Under the pieces are notes generated by a model, which saw nothing but the letters and a program-made list of their open reading frames with translations, did not search any database and was not told the origin of the DNA. From positions 3,041,001 through 3,105,000 of the forward strand of contig NZ_CP108041.1 in the NCBI RefSeq assembly GCF_036173065.1: DNA of 64,000 bases, in the 5' to 3' direction. The position numbers were made by a program, and so were the translations under genes. This document shows positions 15,001-25,226 of this stretch, one piece after another; the first letter of the stretch is position 1; each line of letters begins with the position of its first letter. The DNA comes from Rhodococcus sp. NBC_00297. Its GTDB lineage: Bacteria; Actinomycetota; Actinomycetes; Mycobacteriales; Mycobacteriaceae.

Positions 15001-18000
15001 ATCCAGAACGAGTACCGGCTCACGGCGACCGACGCGATGGTGCAGAAGACGCCCGCGACGTTCGACCTGTCCGTGTGGGAACTGTGGTGGCCGCTGACCG
15101 CCGGCGCGCGTCTCGTGCTGGCGTCGCCCGAGGGGAACCGCGACCCGTCGTACCTCGCTCGTCTGATGCGCGAGGAACGCGTCACCGTCGCCGACTTCGT
15201 GCCGTCGTTGCTCGGTGCGTTCTGCGCCGTCGCGTCGCGGGAGGACCTCGTGTCCCTGCGCGCCGTCCTGTGCATCGGCGAGGCGCTCCCGCGTGACGTC
15301 GTCCGGGCGTTCGAGGCACTGTCCGACGCGCCGCTCGACAACCTCTACGGACCGACCGAGGCCGCCGTCTCCGTGACCGCCCACCGCACGGTGCGCGGCG
15401 CGACCGGAGCCGTGCCCATCGGTACCCCCGAGGCAAACGTGCGCGTCTACGTTCTCGACGACCGGCTGCGTCCGGTCCCGGCCGGCGTCGGGGGAGAGCT
15501 CTATCTCGGCGGCGTCCAGCTCGCACTCGGCTACGTCGGTCGCCCGGATCTGACGAGCGACCGCTTCGTGGCGGATCCGTTCGGCGAGAACGGGTCTCGG
15601 CTCTACCGCACCGGTGACGCCGTGCGATGGAACGCCGACGGCGCACTGGTGTTCCTCGATCGCACGGACACCCAGGTCAAGATCCGCGGGTTCCGCATCG
15701 AGCTCGGCGAGATCGAGAGCGTGCTCGTGTCCCACGAATCGGTGGCCGCGGCCGCCGCCGCCGTGTCCTCGGGACGCGGTGGAGACACCCTCGTCGGCTA
15801 CGTCGTCGCCCGTCCGGACACGACCGTGGACGTCGACGCCGTACGGGCCGCGGCAGCGGAACAGCTGCCGTCCTACATGGTTCCGCAGCGCGTCGTCGTG
15901 ATCGACGAACTGCCGTTGAGCGTCAACGGCAAGCTCGACCGACGTCGTCTGCCGCAGGTCGGCGTGGACACCGCCTCGACCTACCGCGCGCCGTCGACGC
16001 CGGTGGAGGAAGTGGTGGCGGGAGCCATCGCCTCGGTGCTCGGCGTGCCGCGCGTCGGCGTGGACGACAACTTCTTCGAGCTCGGCGGCAACTCGCTGTC
16101 GGCGACGCAGGTGATCGCCCGCGTCAACGCCGCACTGAACGCCCGCGTCGGGATCCGGGAGATCTTCGAGGCGCCCACCGCGGCCGGTCTCGCCCTGCGC
16201 GCCGAGCGTGCGGTGGAGTACGGCACCCGCGTACCGCTCGCTCCCCGCGAGCGCCCGGACGAGATCCCGCTGTCGCTCGCTCAGCAGCGCATGTGGTTCC
16301 TCAACCGGTTCGACGCGTCGTCTGCGGCCTACAACATCCCGCTCGCCATCAAGCTCACCGGCGATCTCGACGTCGCGGCACTCGAGCAGGCGGTCGTGGA
16401 CGTCGTCGGGCGGCACGAGGTGTTGCGCACGGTCTACCCCGAGGGCGAGAACGGCCCGCACCAGGTGGTGCTGCCGATCGACCGCACGGGGCTGTCGCTC
16501 ACGGTCGACGACGTCGACGAGGCGGACGTCCGCGCACGCCTCTACGGCTTCGTGACTCGCGGGTTCGACGTCACCACCGAGGTGCCCGTGCGAGCGGCGA
16601 TCTACCGGACCGGACCTTCGGAGCAGATCCTGGCGTTCGTCATCCACCACGTGTCGTCGGACGGGTTCTCGCTCGGGCCCCTCGCCCGCGACGTCATGGT
16701 GGCGTACTCGTCCCGCATCGCCGGCAACGCTCCGGTGTGGGCGCCGCTTCCGGTGCAGTACGCGGACTACACCCTGTGGCAGCTCGAGGTGCAGGGAGAC
16801 GAGTCGGATCCCGAGTCCGTGCTCGCCCGGCAGGTCGAGTTCTGGCGTACCGCACTGGCGGGCATCGAGGGACCGATCGAGCTGCCGTTCGATCGCCCGC
16901 GCCCGGAGATCCAGGCCATGGACGGCGAGTCGGTGCGCTTCACCATCTCCGCCGACCGTGCGTCCGCTCTGAACCGTGTCGCCGCGGCGTCGCGTTCGAC
17001 GCTGTTCATGGCGATGCACGCTGCGTTCGCCGTGACCTTGTCGAAGCTGTCGGGATCGCGCGACATCGTGGTCGGCACCCCCATCGCCGGCCGCGGCGAG
17101 CAGGAGCTCGACCAGATGATCGGCCAGTTCGCGAACACGCTGGGCCTGCGGCTCGACGTCGACCCCGACAGCACGTTCGCCGATCTCGTCGAGCAGGCGC
17201 GCGGCCGCGATCTCGCGGCATTCGGCAACGCCGACGTCCCGTTCGAGCGTCTCGTCGAGGCGATCAACCCCGAGCGGTCGACGGCGTACCACCCGCTGTT
17301 CCAGGTCGGCTTCTCGTTCCAGAACCTCGAGCAGATCTCGCTGACCCTGCCCGGTCTCGAGATCTCCGACCTCGGCGTCGAGACCGGCGCGGCGCAGTTC
17401 GATCTGCAGTTGCTCGTGGGTGCGGAGGAAGGTGGCGACGGTGTCACCAGTGCGCTCGACTGCGCGTTGACGTTCTCGACGGCGCTCTTCGATCGCAGTA
17501 CCGCAGATCAGCTCGTGGAGCGGCTGCTGCGCGTTCTCGACACGGTGACGGACGATCCGACGGTGCCGGTGCGCGCCGTCGACGTCCTGTCCGACGCCGA
17601 ACAGCGCACGCTGATCGACTCGGTCAACGCCACCGATCGCGACGGTGCGCCGTCGCTGCTCTCCGCGATGTTCACGTCGCAGGTCGCGGCCACCCCGGAC
17701 GCGGTCGCCGTCACGTTCGAGGGCGAGTCCCTGACGTACGCCGAACTCGGCGCCCGTGTCGCTCGCTCCGCTCGCCACCTGATGGCGTCGGGAGTGGGCA
17801 CCGGCGATCTCGTCGCCGTCGCGGTTCCGCGGTCGCTCGACTCGATCGTCGCGCTGTACGCCGTCGTGCAGACCGGCGCCGCGTACCTGCCGATCGATCC
17901 GGATCACCCGGCGGACCGCACCGAGTACGTGCTCGCGGACGCCGGGCCGTCACTCGTGATCACCGGACCCGACGGTCTCGCCGTGTCGAGCGACCTCGTG

Positions 18001-21000
18001 CAGATCGATCTGTCCTCGGTCGACCTCTCGACGTACCCGTCCGATCCGGTCACCGATGCCGAACGCAGCCGCACACTCCTGCCAGGTGACATCGCGTACG
18101 TCATCTACACCTCCGGGTCGACCGGCAGGCCGAAGGGCGTGGCCCTGCCGCACTGTGCCGTCGCGAACCAGATCTGGTGGATGCAGTCGGAGTTCGCCCT
18201 CACGGTCGACGACGCGATGGTGCAGAAGACGCCCTCGACCTTCGATCTCTCGGTCTGGGAACTCTGGTGGCCCCTCACCACGGGCGCCCGGCTCGTCGTG
18301 GCGAACGCCGAGGGCAACCGCGATCCGGTGTATCTCGCGCGCCTCATGCGCGACGAGCGCGTCACGGTGGCCGACTTCGTGCCGTCACTGCTCGGTGCGT
18401 TCACGGCCGTCGCGACCCGCGACGACGTCGCCGCGCTGCGTGCCGTCGTCTGCATCGGCGAGGCGCTGCCGCGCGACGTGGTCACCGCGTTCGCACGCCT
18501 GTCCGACGCGCCCGTGATCAACCTGTACGGGCCGACCGAGGCCGCGGTCTCGGCGACCGCCCACCGCATCACGGCGGCCGAGTCGGGTGTCGTGCCCATC
18601 GGCGCACCCGAGGCGAACGTGCGTGTGTACGTGCTCGACGACCGGTTGCGACCGGTGCCGCAGGGCGTCATGGGAGAGCTCTACCTGTCCGGCGTGCAGC
18701 TCGCCCGCGGCTACCACCGTCGGCCGGGTCTGACGTCGGAGCGCTTCGTCGCCCACCCGTTCGGCGAGGGCCGCCTGTACCGGACCGGCGACGCCGTGCG
18801 CTGGAGCGCCGGCGCCGACGGGCCCGAACTGGAGTTCGTGGCGCGGACCGACGACCAGGTGAAGGTGCGTGGTTTCCGCATCGAGCTCGGCGAGGTCGAG
18901 TCCGCGCTCACGTCGGCCGACGGTGTGTCCGCAGCCGCGGCCGCGGTCAAGCGCATCGCCGGCGGCGACGTCCTCATCGGCTACGCCGTGCCCGAGGCCG
19001 GCAGCACGGTCGACGTCGACGCCGTCCGGGAGACCATGCGAGGACTCGTCCCCGCGTACATGGTTCCGGCGCGGATCGTCGTCATCGACGAGCTGCCGCT
19101 CAGCGTCAACGGCAAGCTCGATCGCCGACTGCTCCCCGCGGTCGACGCGTCGGTCACCCGTGAGTACCGCGCACCCTCCACTCCCGTCGAGGAAGCGGTC
19201 GCGGACGCGTTCGCCTCCGTCCTCGGGGTGCAGCGTGTCGGCGTCGACGACAACTTCTTCGAACTCGGCGGCAACTCGCTGTCGGCCACGCGGGTCATCG
19301 CGCGGATCAACGCGCGCCTCGGAACCTCCGTCGGCATTCGCGAGATGTTCGAGACCGCGGATGTCGCCGGGTTCGCCGCGAGGGTGGAATCGGCGACGTC
19401 CGACACCCGCGCGCCGCTGGTCGCCAGGGAACGGCCGGACCGCATCCCGCTGTCGCTCGCGCAGCAGCGCATGTGGTTCCTGAACCAGTTCGACACCGTC
19501 TCGCCGGCCTACAACGTGCCGCTGGCCGTGCGACTCACCGGGCCGCTCGACGTCGACGCGCTCGTGCGTGCGGTGCAGGACGTCGTCGCCCGGCACGAGA
19601 GCCTGCGCACGTACTACCCGCAGGACGAACTCGGACCGTTCCAGAAGATCGTTCCGGCGGCCGAGCTCACCCTCGACTTCGAACGGGACTCCGTGGCCGA
19701 GGACCGCGTGCGCGGGCGACTGGTGTCGTTCGTCGCCCGCGGGTTCGACGTCACCGCGGGGGTGCCGGTGCGCGGTCTCCTGCTCGAGACCGGCGCGGAC
19801 AGCCACGTGCTGATGATCGTCATGCACCACATCTCGGCGGACGGTTTCTCCGTCGCTCCGCTCGCACGTGACGTGATGATCGCGTACGGATCCCGGTCCG
19901 AGGGCAACGCACCCGTGTGGAGTCCGCTCGAGGTGCAGTACGCGGACTACACGTTGTGGCAGCGCGACGTTCTCGGAGCCGTGGACGATCCGGATTCCGT
20001 TCTCGCCGAACAGCTCTCGTACTGGAAGGAGTCGATGGCCGGGCTGGACGGGCCCATCGAACTGCCCTTCGACCGACCTCGTCCCGAGGTCCAGTCCATG
20101 AGCGGACACGAGATCGGGTTCTTCGTCCCGGCGCGGGTCATGGACGCGTTGCAGGAGGTGTGCCGAGGATCGCGGGCGACGCTGTTCATGGGTGTGCACG
20201 CGGCCTTCTCGGTGTTGCTCTCCAAGCTCGGCAACACCCGCGACGTCGTCGTCGGCACCCCGATCGCCGGTCGCGGCGACGAGGCGCTCGATCACCTCGT
20301 CGGCATGTTCGTGAACACGCTCGCGCTGCGACTGGACGTCGATCCCGATCTGTCGTTCGTCGATCTGGTGCGCAGTGCGTCGGCGGTCGATCTCGGCGCC
20401 TTCGCCAACGCGGACGTGCCGTTCGAGAACGTGGTCGAGGCGGTGGACCCGGAACGGTCGACCGCCTTCAACCCGCTCTTCCAGGTGGGCTTCTCGTTCC
20501 AGAACCTCGCACCGGTACAGGCGACGCTCTCCGGCCTGGAGGTCGCGGCGCTCGAACCGGGCTCCGAGATCTCGCAGTACGACCTGCATCTGGTCGTCGC
20601 CGAGGGACACGAGAACTCCGAGTACGGACGCGGTCTGGAGATGGCGTTCACCTACGCGACGTCGCTCTTCGACGAGGCGACCGTGCAGAGCTTCGCCGAT
20701 CGTCTGCTGCGCGTGCTCGAGTCGGTTGCCTTCGCACCCGACACTCGGGTCCGCGACATCGAGATCATGAGCGACGACGAGCGGTCCGTCGTGGTGGTCG
20801 AGCGCAACCGCACCGAGATGGCGGGAGTGCCGCCGACGGTCACCGAGATGCTCGATCGTCAGTTCTCGGCGTCACCGGACGACACCGCGATCGTGGCGGG
20901 CGACGTCTCGCTCACGTACCGCGAGTTCGACGAGCGGGTACAGGCGCTCGCCCGCTATCTGATCGCCCACTCCGTCGGACCGGGAGACCTCGTGGCGGTC

Positions 21001-23385
21001 GCGATTCCGCGATCGTTCGACATGATGATCGCCCTGCACGCGATCGTGCGGTCCGGGGCGGCGTACCTGCCGATCGACCTCGAGCATCCGCCGGAGCGCA
21101 CCAGGTACGTGTTGGCGAACGCGCGTCCGCGCGGCGTCCTGACGGTCTCCCCGGTGGTCCTGGATCTGGACGAGACGGGATGCTCACGCGTCGACGTGGA
21201 CACGTTGGATCTGGACGAGTTCGCCCTCGGACCGATCCGCGAGGAGGAGCGCACCAGGCCCATCACGGGCGACGACCTGATGTACGTCATCTACACGTCG
21301 GGATCGACGGGCAAGCCGAAGGGCGTCGCGGTGGGTCATTCCGCCGTCGCGAACCAGCTGGCCTGGATGACGCGGGAGTACTCGCTGTCCACGGCGGACG
21401 CGGTGATCCAGAAGACGCCGGTCACGTTCGACGTGTCCGTGTGGGAGCTGTGGTGGCCGCTGACCGCGGGCGCCACGGTGGTGCTGGCCAAGCCGGGCGG
21501 GCAGAGCGATTCGCTCTACATCGCGGATCTGATCCGCACGCGGAACGTCACCGTCGCGGTGTTCGTGCCGTCCCCGTTCGTCGCCTTCCTCACGGTGGCC
21601 GAGGCCGCCGACGTGGCGTCGGTGCGTGCAGTGCTCTGCGCCGGCGAGGCGCTGCCGAGAGACAGTGTCGACGCGTTCGGCCGGATCAGCGACGCGCAGG
21701 TGGACAACCTCTACGGCCCGACCGAGGCCGCCGTCACCGTCACCCGTTTCTCGGGCGCGTACACCGGTACCTCGTCGTCGATCCCCATCGGGCGTCCGGC
21801 CGCGAACACCAGCGTCTACGTGCTCGACGGTGCCCTGCGTCCGGTCCCGGACGGTGTCGTGGGCGAGCTGTACCTGGCCGGCGACCAGCTGGCATGGGGA
21901 TACTTCGGCCGGACCGAACTCACCGCGGACCGATTCGTTGCCAACCCCTTCGAGCCCGGCCGGATGTACCGCACGGGTGACGCCGTCCGGTGGACCACAG
22001 CCGGCGACATCGAGTACATCGGCCGTACCGACGATCAGGTGAAGGTCCGCGGCTTCCGCATCGAGCTCGGCGAGGTCGAGAAGGTTCTCGCCTCGTTCGA
22101 CGGCGTGACCGTGGCCGCGGCCGCGGTCAAGCGCTTCGGCGGCAGCCCAGCCCTGATCGGCTACGTCGTCCCACAGGAGGGCTCGACGGTCGATCTCGCC
22201 GCGCTCGAGGAGTTCGCGGGAACCAGACTGCCGTCGTACATGGTGCCGAGCCGGATCGTCGTCATCGACGCCATCCCACTCGGAGCCAGCGGCAAGATGG
22301 ACCGCAAGTCGCTGCCCAGCCCCGAGATGGCGGCCCAGCGGGAGTACCGGGCGCCCTCCACCCCGATCGAGGCCGCGTTCGCCGAGGCCTTCGCGTCGGT
22401 ACTGGGCGTCGACCGGGTCGGCGTGGACGACAACTTCTTCGAGCTCGGCGGCAACTCGCTGAGTGCGACCAAGTTGCTGAGTACTGCCAGGGCGTCCGAG
22501 GCCATCGAACGCGACGTTCCGTTGCAGTGGATCTTCACCTCACCCACGCCGGCGACGCTCGCGGCGAAGGTCGAGGCGGGATCGGTCGGGGACGACAAGG
22601 ACGCGCTCGGCGTGCTCCTGCCCATCCGCACCACGGGCAGCCAGGCGCCGCTGTTCTGCTTCCATCCGATCGTCGGGTTGGCGTGGAGCTTCACCGGTCT
22701 GGCGTCGCGATTGAGCCCGGAGATCCCGATCTACGGCATCCAGACGCCGGCCCTGTCCGGGGACGACACCCTGGAGGAGTCGATCACAGCGGTCGCCGAG
22801 CGCTACCTGGCGGAGATCCGCACCGTGCAGTCGGAGGGCCCGTACCGGTTACTCGGGTGGTCGTTCGGTGGCACCGTCGCCCAGACGGTGGCGAGCATGC
22901 TGCGCGAGGCAGGGGAGACCGTCGACCTGGTGGCGATCCTCGATTCCCGTGGCGGTCCTGCACCGACCGAGGCGAGCGGCGAGGAGACCTCACTGTCTCT
23001 GGCCGAGCTCCTCGGCGCTCTGGGCGTGAGCACCGAGGGCGTCCCGGACGTGCCCCTCGGCAGCTTCGAGGAGGCCGCTCGCATGATCGCGTCCGCACCG
23101 GCTGTCGCGGATGTCCTCGACGAACGCACGGTCGAGCTGATGCTGCGGGGTGCTGCGCACAACGGTGTGCTCATGGAACAGCACGAGTCGCCCTACTTCG
23201 ACGGGACGCTGCTGTTCTTCGCGGCTGCGGCGGACGATCCGACCGGCCGCGTGTTCGCCGACAGCTGGATCCCCTACGCCGACGTGGTCGACGCGTACTC
23301 GGTGCCCGTGACGCACTGGTCGATGACCACCGACGCCGCGTGGGACGTCATCGTCCCGGTGATCCGCCGGGCCATCGGGGGCTGA
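1..23385 (+). CDS. Giant multimodular NRPS, 5'-truncated by window edge, seven A domains, one E domain, terminal TE
   Basis: Assembles a peptide on carrier domains. The reading frame is open from base 1, so the start lies upstream; the window opens in the tail of a condensation (C) domain. Order by approximate base: C tail 1-190, A1 190-1690, T1 (Ser codon 1831); C 1995-3360, A2 3430-4930, T2 (GGDS, Ser 5080), E 5245-6640; C 6735-8040 (probable D-acceptor, HHIVIDG), A3 8085-9585, T3; C 9895, A4 11290-12760, T4; C 13080, A5 14475-15945, T5; C 16255, A6 17655-19125, T6; C 19435, A7 20840-22310, T7; TE 22610-23385. All C/E domains keep HHxxxDG, all A domains keep the YTSGSTG loop and the A10 lysine (GKxDR), all T domains keep the serine. 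Eye-aligned 10-residue specificity codes: A1 DAWESGTVTK, A2 DALFSGVIVK, A3 DAFVMVGIMK, A4 and A5 DLWDLILVSK, A6 DLWDVILVSK, A7 DVWVLALVTK. None is an exact code I know, so no amino acids are assigned; the acidic fourth residue in A4-A6 hints at a polar or basic side chain. Residue 2 should be epimerised. Confidence 0.97.
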   Translation, partial: PGPIDGSLLYATDLFDEPTARTIAERYVGILAAVVADSSTAVGDLPLTTSGEQTQLAALRGIDAPLPAETLVDAFRRGAAQDPTRTALVYEGTSLTYAEFSTRVNRLARHLVALGVGPDARVAVGMRRSLEMMIGIYAVLEAGGAYVPVDPDHPHERTEYVLSSAAPVVVLTTTRDHRDLPEHHNVIDVDTVDLADVCAEPLTDAERTGTLVPSNIAYIIYTSGSTGRPKGVAVSHRSVLNQMLWMHETYDLTVGDTMLQKTPVTFDASVWELFLPLQLGATLVVARPDGHLDVQYLLDQARSHGIAILEFVPSMLELFMSDAGLALPGSLRYLSVGGEALSADLVRRFAASSAAELDNTYGPTEATVTSTLHRTTDADVRTVPIGRPIRNTGARVLDSRLHDVPVGVPGELYLTGAQLARGYFGRPDLTADRFVADPRTTGERMYRTGDLVSVTASGELEFLGRTDFQVKLRGLRIELGEIESALTAHPDVARAVAIVHSDERTGEALVAYIVPEAGRAPELASVLDLVAERVPAYMVPSHLTVLDEIPLSPSGKLDRRALPEPVDVSGPREYRAPETVSEKVVADVFSALLDAPRVGIDDSFFELGGNSLVGMRAVARVNEALSSSIGVRDLFEKPTVAALAARIDAAAHTGRTRPVLAPRERPERIPLSLAQSRMWFVNQFDTESAAYNIPLVITLRGALDVGVLRAAVGDVLERHESLRTLYPQVDGTPYQVILPADRVAGQFAVTEVAADDVQARVLDMVTSGFDVTAEVPLRGALLRTSDTEAVLAFVVHHVSADGFSMGPLARDVMTAYAARQAGTPAWSENGPLRPLTVQYADFSLWQREMLGSESDPESLASQQESYWVTQLDDLPEVLTLPSDRPRPAVSTGAGSAVHHTIDAEIHTRAADFARAHDASLFMVVHSALAVVLARLSNTTDIAVGAPIAGRGEEALDDLVGMFVNTLVLRTQVSPHATFTELLAETKTVDLGAFGNADIPFERLVEVLAPERSTSHNPLFQVALAFQNLERTTFELGGLEVARYDAGIHSAKFDLSIEITETVEDGGQAGGRSGDVQAAGMTMEVTFSTDLFDAETVTLFCERFERVLAAAIETPDRAVGDIPLLDSEEAASLAPVTGDDAVAERTLGDLLVDAVESNPDGPALVFDSAVLFDGTSASYRELGEFSARLARVLIDRGIGAGSAVALSVPRSAESVALMWAVTRTGAAFVPIDPNYPADRIEHMVIDSGVRVGLTLGVHRASLPDEIDWLVVDSDEIRAQVSAASADPITDADRRTAVTPADRAYIIYTSGSTGLPKGVSVSHRGLNQLGVSQREQYRVESDSRVMHFASPSFDASLLELLLAVPAAAAMVIVPTTVYGGEELAQFLRRHAVTHAFITPAALASVDHSGLEALQTISVGGEAYSQDLVTRFAPGRRMLNVYGPTETTIVSHIGKPMVPGGPMPFGGPIRGGRAMVLDSRLGPVPVGVPGELYTAGPGVAQHYHERRALSSERFVADPYGEPGARMYRTGDVVRWWRRPETGDLELEYVGRGDSQIKIRGFRIEPGEIDAVVSSHPEVQFALTTPFTTAAGAKVLVTYVTLTAGSLLRESDVTEWAAESLPAHMVPFAVVVMDEVPLGATGKVDRRALPMPEFGTDTDTYREPATETERALAAVFADVLGVDRVGADDDFFALGGDSIVSIQLVSRARAAGLSLSPRDVFERRTVAALAAVVSSGENAVRMLPELEGGGVGSRPLTPVEHFMTRRGGAYERFSQSVVLDLPTGIDEAGITATLQAVLDRHDMFRARLTGSLDDGFEIVTAAPGSVDAASLLTRVDVDADVTGDDLEKVARTALDSALDRLSTADGRLVQFVWLDRGPSTGGHLVVAGHHLAVDGVSWRIIVPDLVTAWFGVSSGTEPTLQPVGTSMRTWAHALVDQAPSRRSELPFWSSVVRSEDVLLGDRDLDPAVDVQATLDKVRVTVPADVTTAVVTALPQVFRGGVNDGLLSALALAVAKWRRERGTETSSLLLRLEGHGREEDVLGDAGLADLSRTVGWFTSIFPVLLDLTDVDLDDAFAGGAAAGRAVKAVKEQLLAVPDRGMGYGMLRYLDETGRSVLARSVGQISFNYLGRLSAGELPEGAEGLGFLPSSDITTLADVPLDADMPAIAVLDINAVLADEQLGATFAFPRGILSSEDVSALGTYWVEALTALAQHVGSGDVGGLTPSDVPLVPVSQKDIEVFENEMSDAGSHLEDVWSLAPLQAGLLFHSSMQPAGAPDVYVMQVVMDLTGDVDRDRFVAAAGALLARYDGLRTSFRTTADGRAVQLVPSSAEVPWVDVDLRGHDDIEGDLRVELETERDRRFAMDSAPLVRFRMIRTADDAVTLSFMAHHIVIDGWSMPLVLKDLLTLYALRGDVSLLPEVRSYRSFLEWLSVRDRAVSVKAWTTAFAGAEEPTLLSGITDTSGVSTDTGRVEVVMDEKVTSELTDLGSRLGVTLSTIVQAAWGLVLARQLGRDDVAFGGTVSGRPADLEGVETMVGLFINTLPVRVRIDESDSIESFLLRLQEEQTALLDHHYLGLADITTAVGPGAVFDSITVLESYPVDEEGLKAAASIDGMAVTGAQVLDATHYPINVVTFADTQIRMTLRYLRDLFSDEYVSALGSRLQAVFAALATSPGAPVGRIETLLADERTDLLSRRGSADVDERTLVRILEDAADHAPSRLAVRQGSVQWTYEELDARATRLARVLVDAGVGPDVVVAVAVPRSPEFVLCVWAVAKAGGYVVPVDPAHPAERIDYMVHDSTAALGITTVADRPADVDGLRWLVLDDEQFAADVDSRSPERLTDGERLGTVRMSNAAYMIYTSGSTGRPKGVVVPHTGLANLVAAQTDSLGIDHASIVLAVASTSFDASIFEILLAAGNAVPLAPAPAGFYGGPDLARFVTDEGVTHMVITPSALATVEPDAVPSVRAVMPVGEALPPDLMAAWATSGRTVVNGYGPAETTIMINASVPLSAGDPITVGGPSKGTREYVLDGRLRPVPVGVPGELYAGGPGVARGYFGRPTLTSERFVADPYGPAGSRLYRTGDVVRWTEAGTVEYIGRSDFQVKIRGQRIELGEIDAALAAHPDVDFAVTVGHRSVGGVTDLVSYVLPAASLLEAGATLDVAAVHASVKESLPAHMVPAVIMPLTSVPLNPVGKLDRAALPEPTLVRQQAEYRAPETPEDQAVAEVFADLLGVERVGVDDSFFDLGGNSLVATQAVARINAALDTHIGVRDIFDASTVGELAARALSGGVGRRPALVAGERPDPVPLSLAQRRMWFLNQFDTSSPAYNIPLAVRLTGTLDVAALEEAVRYVLARHETLRTVYPGSEEGPYQVILGVDDVPLDLAPRPVETAGVPGALFEFIASGFDVTAAVPVRGLLLEVVDPAGDAAEYVLSIVVHHISADGFSLGPLARDVMVAYSARVAGAIPEWAPLPVQYADYALWQREVLGSESDPESLTAQQIAYWKQQLAGLDDPIELPTDRPRPAVQSMLGHSVQFALTPEQTAGLRAVAASRQGTLFMAVHAAWSVLLGALSGSRDIAVGTPIAGRGERELDDMVGMFVNTLALRLDVDPDASFADLVAAARAADLAAFGHADVPFEQLVEAVDPRRSTAYHPIFQVGFSFQNLAPVTFELPDLTVGDVGLEAAVSQFDLHLIVSEGAEDGSLQSVLTFAEALFDRATAESFTERFSRVVDALIARPDAPVHTADVLSADERRSILVDTNDTRVAGAPTSVARMFADRVAERPDVAALTEGDVSLTYGEFGSRVARLARRLLADGVRTGDLVAVAMPRSTESMVAMYAVVQAGAAYLPIDLDHPAERTEYVLGDARPSLILLGGRALSAPSDVPTIDVLTAELSDFSDAPVTDDERSRPLSAEDPVYVIYTSGSTGRPKGVALPHRAVANQLWWIQNEFELTADDAMVQKTPSTFDLSVWELWWPLTAGARLVIGSPEANRDPAELARLMREQNVTVADFVPSLLGAFASVATAEDVASLRAVLCIGEALPRDVVTAFGRLSDAPVVNLYGPTEAAVSVTVHHIASDETGPVSIGGPEANVQVYVLDSRLRPVPVGVAGELYLAGDQLALGYFGNTTLTAERFVADPFGSGRLYRTGDAVRWVTRGDARVLEFVARTDDQVKVRGFRIELGEVEAALTTADGVAASAATVAHTAGGELLVGYVVPEKDVTLDVDAVRSAAAEAVPGYMVPARIVVIEELPLSVNGKLDRRRLPSIDLDVAREYRAPSTPVEEIVAAAYAAVLGVERVGMDDNFFELGGNSLSATQVVARVNARLNTRIGIREMFESADVATFAARAESASTSDTRAPLVPVERPAHVPLSLAQSRMWFLNQFDTSSPAYNVPLAIRLEGRLDLDALTLAVRDVLDRHESLRTVYPQTPDGPTQVVLPTRDVPLDLAVEDVTEENIAARLFTFVSGGFDVTAEVPVRGLLLQVTDAAGDAPAHVLGIVIHHVSSDGFSQGPLARDVMVAYTARVRGEAPGWTPLPVQYADFALWQRTVLGSLDDDTSVVSRQVAYWRTRLAGLGDALPLPTDRPRPAVQSLQGKSIRFEISADTTAALTRIAQERRATLFMAMHAAWSVTLSALSGSRDIAVGTPIAGRGEPELDDMVGMFVNTLALRVDVDPDLTFGALVDAVRESDLAAFGNADVPFEQLVEALNPVRSTAYHPLFQVGFSFQNLSPVRFELPDLTVSDAGFDFDVSQFDLHLIVSEDAAAGQIAMLTFATSLFDESTAQVFVDRFLRVLDAVTARPEDRIAAVDVLSPEERRDILLTRNDTAVAGVPELLTDMFAARVAAAPDTTALTYLDDSITYGEFSERVSRLARFLIGEGVRTGDLVAVAIPRSIDAMVAMYGVVAAGAGYLPIDLDHPAERTEYVLDSASPSVVVIAGTPLSVETTIPTVDLATVDVSLFDGSPITDIDRSRPLLPQDRAYVIYTSGSTGRPKGVALPHRAVANQMTWIQNEYRLTATDAMVQKTPATFDLSVWELWWPLTAGARLVLASPEGNRDPSYLARLMREERVTVADFVPSLLGAFCAVASREDLVSLRAVLCIGEALPRDVVRAFEALSDAPLDNLYGPTEAAVSVTAHRTVRGATGAVPIGTPEANVRVYVLDDRLRPVPAGVGGELYLGGVQLALGYVGRPDLTSDRFVADPFGENGSRLYRTGDAVRWNADGALVFLDRTDTQVKIRGFRIELGEIESVLVSHESVAAAAAAVSSGRGGDTLVGYVVARPDTTVDVDAVRAAAAEQLPSYMVPQRVVVIDELPLSVNGKLDRRRLPQVGVDTASTYRAPSTPVEEVVAGAIASVLGVPRVGVDDNFFELGGNSLSATQVIARVNAALNARVGIREIFEAPTAAGLALRAERAVEYGTRVPLAPRERPDEIPLSLAQQRMWFLNRFDASSAAYNIPLAIKLTGDLDVAALEQAVVDVVGRHEVLRTVYPEGENGPHQVVLPIDRTGLSLTVDDVDEADVRARLYGFVTRGFDVTTEVPVRAAIYRTGPSEQILAFVIHHVSSDGFSLGPLARDVMVAYSSRIAGNAPVWAPLPVQYADYTLWQLEVQGDESDPESVLARQVEFWRTALAGIEGPIELPFDRPRPEIQAMDGESVRFTISADRASALNRVAAASRSTLFMAMHAAFAVTLSKLSGSRDIVVGTPIAGRGEQELDQMIGQFANTLGLRLDVDPDSTFADLVEQARGRDLAAFGNADVPFERLVEAINPERSTAYHPLFQVGFSFQNLEQISLTLPGLEISDLGVETGAAQFDLQLLVGAEEGGDGVTSALDCALTFSTALFDRSTADQLVERLLRVLDTVTDDPTVPVRAVDVLSDAEQRTLIDSVNATDRDGAPSLLSAMFTSQVAATPDAVAVTFEGESLTYAELGARVARSARHLMASGVGTGDLVAVAVPRSLDSIVALYAVVQTGAAYLPIDPDHPADRTEYVLADAGPSLVITGPDGLAVSSDLVQIDLSSVDLSTYPSDPVTDAERSRTLLPGDIAYVIYTSGSTGRPKGVALPHCAVANQIWWMQSEFALTVDDAMVQKTPSTFDLSVWELWWPLTTGARLVVANAEGNRDPVYLARLMRDERVTVADFVPSLLGAFTAVATRDDVAALRAVVCIGEALPRDVVTAFARLSDAPVINLYGPTEAAVSATAHRITAAESGVVPIGAPEANVRVYVLDDRLRPVPQGVMGELYLSGVQLARGYHRRPGLTSERFVAHPFGEGRLYRTGDAVRWSAGADGPELEFVARTDDQVKVRGFRIELGEVESALTSADGVSAAAAAVKRIAGGDVLIGYAVPEAGSTVDVDAVRETMRGLVPAYMVPARIVVIDELPLSVNGKLDRRLLPAVDASVTREYRAPSTPVEEAVADAFASVLGVQRVGVDDNFFELGGNSLSATRVIARINARLGTSVGIREMFETADVAGFAARVESATSDTRAPLVARERPDRIPLSLAQQRMWFLNQFDTVSPAYNVPLAVRLTGPLDVDALVRAVQDVVARHESLRTYYPQDELGPFQKIVPAAELTLDFERDSVAEDRVRGRLVSFVARGFDVTAGVPVRGLLLETGADSHVLMIVMHHISADGFSVAPLARDVMIAYGSRSEGNAPVWSPLEVQYADYTLWQRDVLGAVDDPDSVLAEQLSYWKESMAGLDGPIELPFDRPRPEVQSMSGHEIGFFVPARVMDALQEVCRGSRATLFMGVHAAFSVLLSKLGNTRDVVVGTPIAGRGDEALDHLVGMFVNTLALRLDVDPDLSFVDLVRSASAVDLGAFANADVPFENVVEAVDPERSTAFNPLFQVGFSFQNLAPVQATLSGLEVAALEPGSEISQYDLHLVVAEGHENSEYGRGLEMAFTYATSLFDEATVQSFADRLLRVLESVAFAPDTRVRDIEIMSDDERSVVVVERNRTEMAGVPPTVTEMLDRQFSASPDDTAIVAGDVSLTYREFDERVQALARYLIAHSVGPGDLVAVAIPRSFDMMIALHAIVRSGAAYLPIDLEHPPERTRYVLANARPRGVLTVSPVVLDLDETGCSRVDVDTLDLDEFALGPIREEERTRPITGDDLMYVIYTSGSTGKPKGVAVGHSAVANQLAWMTREYSLSTADAVIQKTPVTFDVSVWELWWPLTAGATVVLAKPGGQSDSLYIADLIRTRNVTVAVFVPSPFVAFLTVAEAADVASVRAVLCAGEALPRDSVDAFGRISDAQVDNLYGPTEAAVTVTRFSGAYTGTSSSIPIGRPAANTSVYVLDGALRPVPDGVVGELYLAGDQLAWGYFGRTELTADRFVANPFEPGRMYRTGDAVRWTTAGDIEYIGRTDDQVKVRGFRIELGEVEKVLASFDGVTVAAAAVKRFGGSPALIGYVVPQEGSTVDLAALEEFAGTRLPSYMVPSRIVVIDAIPLGASGKMDRKSLPSPEMAAQREYRAPSTPIEAAFAEAFASVLGVDRVGVDDNFFELGGNSLSATKLLSTARASEAIERDVPLQWIFTSPTPATLAAKVEAGSVGDDKDALGVLLPIRTTGSQAPLFCFHPIVGLAWSFTGLASRLSPEIPIYGIQTPALSGDDTLEESITAVAERYLAEIRTVQSEGPYRLLGWSFGGTVAQTVASMLREAGETVDLVAILDSRGGPAPTEASGEETSLSLAELLGALGVSTEGVPDVPLGSFEEAARMIASAPAVADVLDERTVELMLRGAAHNGVLMEQHESPYFDGTLLFFAAAADDPTGRVFADSWIPYADVVDAYSVPVTHWSMTTDAAWDVIVPVIRRAIGG
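3194..3217 (+). repeat. Single intragenic copy of the 32-bp repeat core inside an NRPS condensation domain
   Basis: Twenty-four bases here are identical to positions 7-30 of the 32-bp unit arrayed at 44482-44653; the shared core includes GGCAGGCCGGAGGCCGGTCG. It is read in frame as a Gly/Ala/Arg-rich stretch (GGQAGGRSG) in the C-terminal part of the first complete C domain. There the segment between the conserved FDL and LFD motifs is about 15 residues longer than in the sister C domains. This suggests insertion of a repeat unit into a tolerant loop. Confidence 0.75.
4980..8040 (+). other. Epimerisation unit: T2 (GGDS) - E domain - D-accepting C domain
   Basis: Within the large NRPS, carrier T2 has the LGGDS form typical of carriers that precede epimerases, unlike the LGGNS of every other carrier here. 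The following domain has HHLAVDG and an FNYLGR motif characteristic of E domains. The next C domain begins with an [16 protein letters not shown] motif and HHIVIDG, as in C domains that accept a D-configured donor. Together these indicate that the residue loaded by A2 is converted to its D form before transfer. Confidence 0.85.
9895..19390 (+). other. Three near-identical consecutive C-A-T modules (A4, A5, A6)
   Basis: Modules 4-6 of the large NRPS share almost word-for-word A-domain cores (WIQNE or [50 protein letters not shown] or [23 protein letters not shown]) and [15 protein letters not shown] carrier motifs. Eye-read specificity codes are identical for A4 and A5 and differ by one conservative residue in A6. 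This looks like internal tandem duplication, predicting three successive copies of the same or very similar residue. Confidence 0.8.
22610..23385 (+). other. Terminal type I thioesterase domain
   Basis: The C-terminal part of the large NRPS is an alpha/beta-hydrolase thioesterase: LFCFHP near its start, nucleophile elbow GWSFGG (Ser codon 22861-22863), and a late histidine in THWSM (His codon 23314-23316). It resembles the EntF-type thioesterase in its LFCFHPxxGxAW and GxSxGGTxAQ motifs. It would release the finished peptide by hydrolysis or cyclisation. No other TE is visible in the window. Confidence 0.9.
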
Positions 23386-23398
23386 CGACGCCGGACCG

Positions 23399-23435
23399 GC
23401 GGGCGGGACGACGCGACCAGCGCCGTCCCGCCCGC
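23399..23435. terminator. Bidirectional intrinsic terminator between convergent genes
   Basis: A perfect 12-bp GC-rich inverted repeat (arms 23399-23410 and 23424-23435, 13-nt loop) lies exactly between the NRPS stop (23385) and the stop of the convergent acyltransferase gene (23438). There is no T-run, as is common in GC-rich actinobacteria. Confidence 0.8.
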
Positions 23436-23437
23436 GG

Positions 23438-24817
23438 TCAGGCCCGAGTCGTGTCGACGTCCGGGTCCAGCAGATCGAGTGCGTGTCGGACGACGTCCAT
23501 GTAGTGCTCGATGTCCGGCAGGGACAGTGCGTTCGCTGCGACGGACAGGGAGATCGACGTGCCGACCGACCGCGCCGAGTGCGTGAGATGCACCCCGCGC
23601 ACGGCGGGAAGAACTCCGTAGCAGCCGACCACCGGCGCGCCGAGCAGCGCGAGTGGCCCGCGTCCGTAGCTCACGTTGCTGAGCATCGTGGTCACCGGCG
23701 CGGTCGCGGGATCGGTCGACGGCGCCCGCGTGAGGGCACCGATCACGGGGACCACGACGGAGGGCAACGCACCGAGAGGGTGTGGTGGGCCCGTGCGCTC
23801 GGTGGAGCGAGCCACCGATTCCTTCGCCGCCACCAGCGACTCGTGGATTCTGCGGAGGCGTTCCGCCGGATCCGGCACGTCGGTGTGCAGGTCGACCATC
23901 ATCGGCGTGAGTTGGTTCGCGGTGGTCGCGTCGGTGAGCGAGCGTGTGCTCATCGGCATCGAGATCGAGAGACTGCCCGCGGGCAACTCGCCTCGTTCCT
24001 CGAGATAGGTCGAGAGGGCGAGCGAGATGATCGCGGTCAGCATGTCGTTGACCGTCGTGCCCGGGTACGCGGACTTGACGCGCCGGATGCGGTCGAGGTC
24101 GAACCAGGCCAGGTCCCACGACATGTCCGGTTCCTTGTCACCGTTGAACCGTGTCGCGGGCACTGCGGTCGGCGCGGTCGACGACGCCGGTGGGGTCCCG
24201 GCACGAGACCGCGTCGACCAGCGGACCGCCACCGCGGCGAGGCGCACCAGGTCGGCCGGAACGCGAGAGAGTGCCCGCACTCGACCGGGAACCGGAACCT
24301 CGGCGGTCTCCGGTCGCGGCTCTGCCGGAGTGGGGGACAACATGCGGGAGATGAGGTCGGAGGCACTCACACCGTCGATCGCGCTGTGGTGGAACTTGGC
24401 GATCATCACCGTGCCGCCGTCGGGGACCCCGTCGACGCCGTGCAGATCCACCAGGAAATGCAGTTGCCACGCCGGCCCGGTGGTGAAGTCGAAGAACTCA
24501 CGGGAGAGGTCGACCGTCCGGCGGCGCACGATCTCGACGTCGCCGTCCTGCTGGTGCGTCACGGTGACGTGCGAGTCGACGTCCGCGTCGGGGTCGTCCA
24601 CCCAGAAGGGGTAGTGGATGTCGCCGGGGTAACGGTGGAGCCGCTGCCGGAAGATCGGGTCGAGGTGCACGATCGAGCGGGCGTAGGCCACCGCATCGGC
24701 GTGCGTGCGTAGTCCGGTACCGGGGCCCGCGGCGACGTCGACCACGAAGGCGTGGATGAGGATCGCCGACGTGTGCGGCGACTCGAGATAGAGGTTGAGG
24801 GCGTCACGGGACGTCAT
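23438..24817 (-). CDS. WS/DGAT-type O-acyltransferase, 459 aa
   Basis: Member of the wax ester synthase/acyl-CoA:diacylglycerol acyltransferase family, which moves acyl groups from CoA to hydroxyl acceptors. The active-site HHxxxDG motif reads FHHSAIDGVSAS; the family start (MTSRDALNLYLES) and the TTVNDML segment of the C-terminal half are present. The ATG at 24817 is chosen over longer in-frame options because it has a GAGGG-type Shine-Dalgarno about 7 nt upstream, matches where family members begin and gives the usual length of about 460 aa. The gene sits between the two NRPS genes on the opposite strand, converging on the first and divergent from the second. Known family roles are storage-lipid synthesis; acylation of the peptide or an associated lipid is inferred from position only. 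Confidence 0.9.
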   Translation of the reverse strand: MTSRDALNLYLESPHTSAILIHAFVVDVAAGPGTGLRTHADAVAYARSIVHLDPIFRQRLHRYPGDIHYPFWVDDPDADVDSHVTVTHQQDGDVEIVRRRTVDLSREFFDFTTGPAWQLHFLVDLHGVDGVPDGGTVMIAKFHHSAIDGVSASDLISRMLSPTPAEPRPETAEVPVPGRVRALSRVPADLVRLAAVAVRWSTRSRAGTPPASSTAPTAVPATRFNGDKEPDMSWDLAWFDLDRIRRVKSAYPGTTVNDMLTAIISLALSTYLEERGELPAGSLSISMPMSTRSLTDATTANQLTPMMVDLHTDVPDPAERLRRIHESLVAAKESVARSTERTGPPHPLGALPSVVVPVIGALTRAPSTDPATAPVTTMLSNVSYGRGPLALLGAPVVGCYGVLPAVRGVHLTHSARSVGTSISLSVAANALSLPDIEHYMDVVRHALDLLDPDVDTTRA

Positions 24818-25226
24818 CGGTCGCCCTCGGGTGGGGGTGGAGCGTCGTATGGTTCGCCGGAATCGGCTCACGGGATCTCCTGTGCATGTCACGTCGGGTG
24901 GTGCCGCTTCCACGGTAGACAGCGGTGTCTCCGTCCAGGTGGTTCGTGCCTGATCCCGACAAGGTTCGGTCTGCTTTGTGTACTCTCCCGAATCGTGACG
25001 AATCAGTGATCGCGTCTCGCTTTCGCCGACCGACTCGGGTCGTACGTCGTCGGCGGACCGTGCAGCGAACTCGATGGTCGGACCCGGTTGCCTTGTCGGG
25101 GTTTTGGGACTGTGAAACACTGAATAACCGGATCGAGGACCAGCAGTCGAGGGTGGCGCGGACCGGGTTGCGATCCTCATCGACGACGCAGAGTGCGGTC
25201 GTCCCCGGATTCGGAGGTCCAGATCG
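24818..25226. other. Divergent intergenic region (409 bp) between acyltransferase and second NRPS gene
   Basis: No gene is supported here. The region is less GC-rich than its flanks and must hold promoters for both divergent genes, but I could not pick a convincing -35/-10 pair on either strand. It contains one clear inverted repeat (24912-24934) and a strong ribosome binding site GGAGGT (25213-25218) placed 8 nt before the GTG start of the NRPS gene. Confidence 0.6.
24912..24934. promoter_or_regulatory. Inverted repeat, candidate operator or leader hairpin
   Basis: ACGG(T)AGACA - GCGG - TGTCTCCGT forms nine-base arms with a single unpaired T and a 4-nt centre. It lies about 95-117 bp upstream of the acyltransferase start at 24817 and about 290 bp upstream of the divergent NRPS start, a position suited to a repressor site. 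The regulator is unknown. Confidence 0.4.

Noticed and set aside
12070..17907. Very long minus-strand open frame (1945 codons) opposite the large NRPS, and similar ones at 8002-11211, 4846-7866, 24804-29447 and 30648-34856
   Set aside because: These run antisense to clear NRPS genes and translate to Arg/Gly/His-rich text with no domains. Strong GC bias at codon position 3 keeps the opposite frame free of stops.
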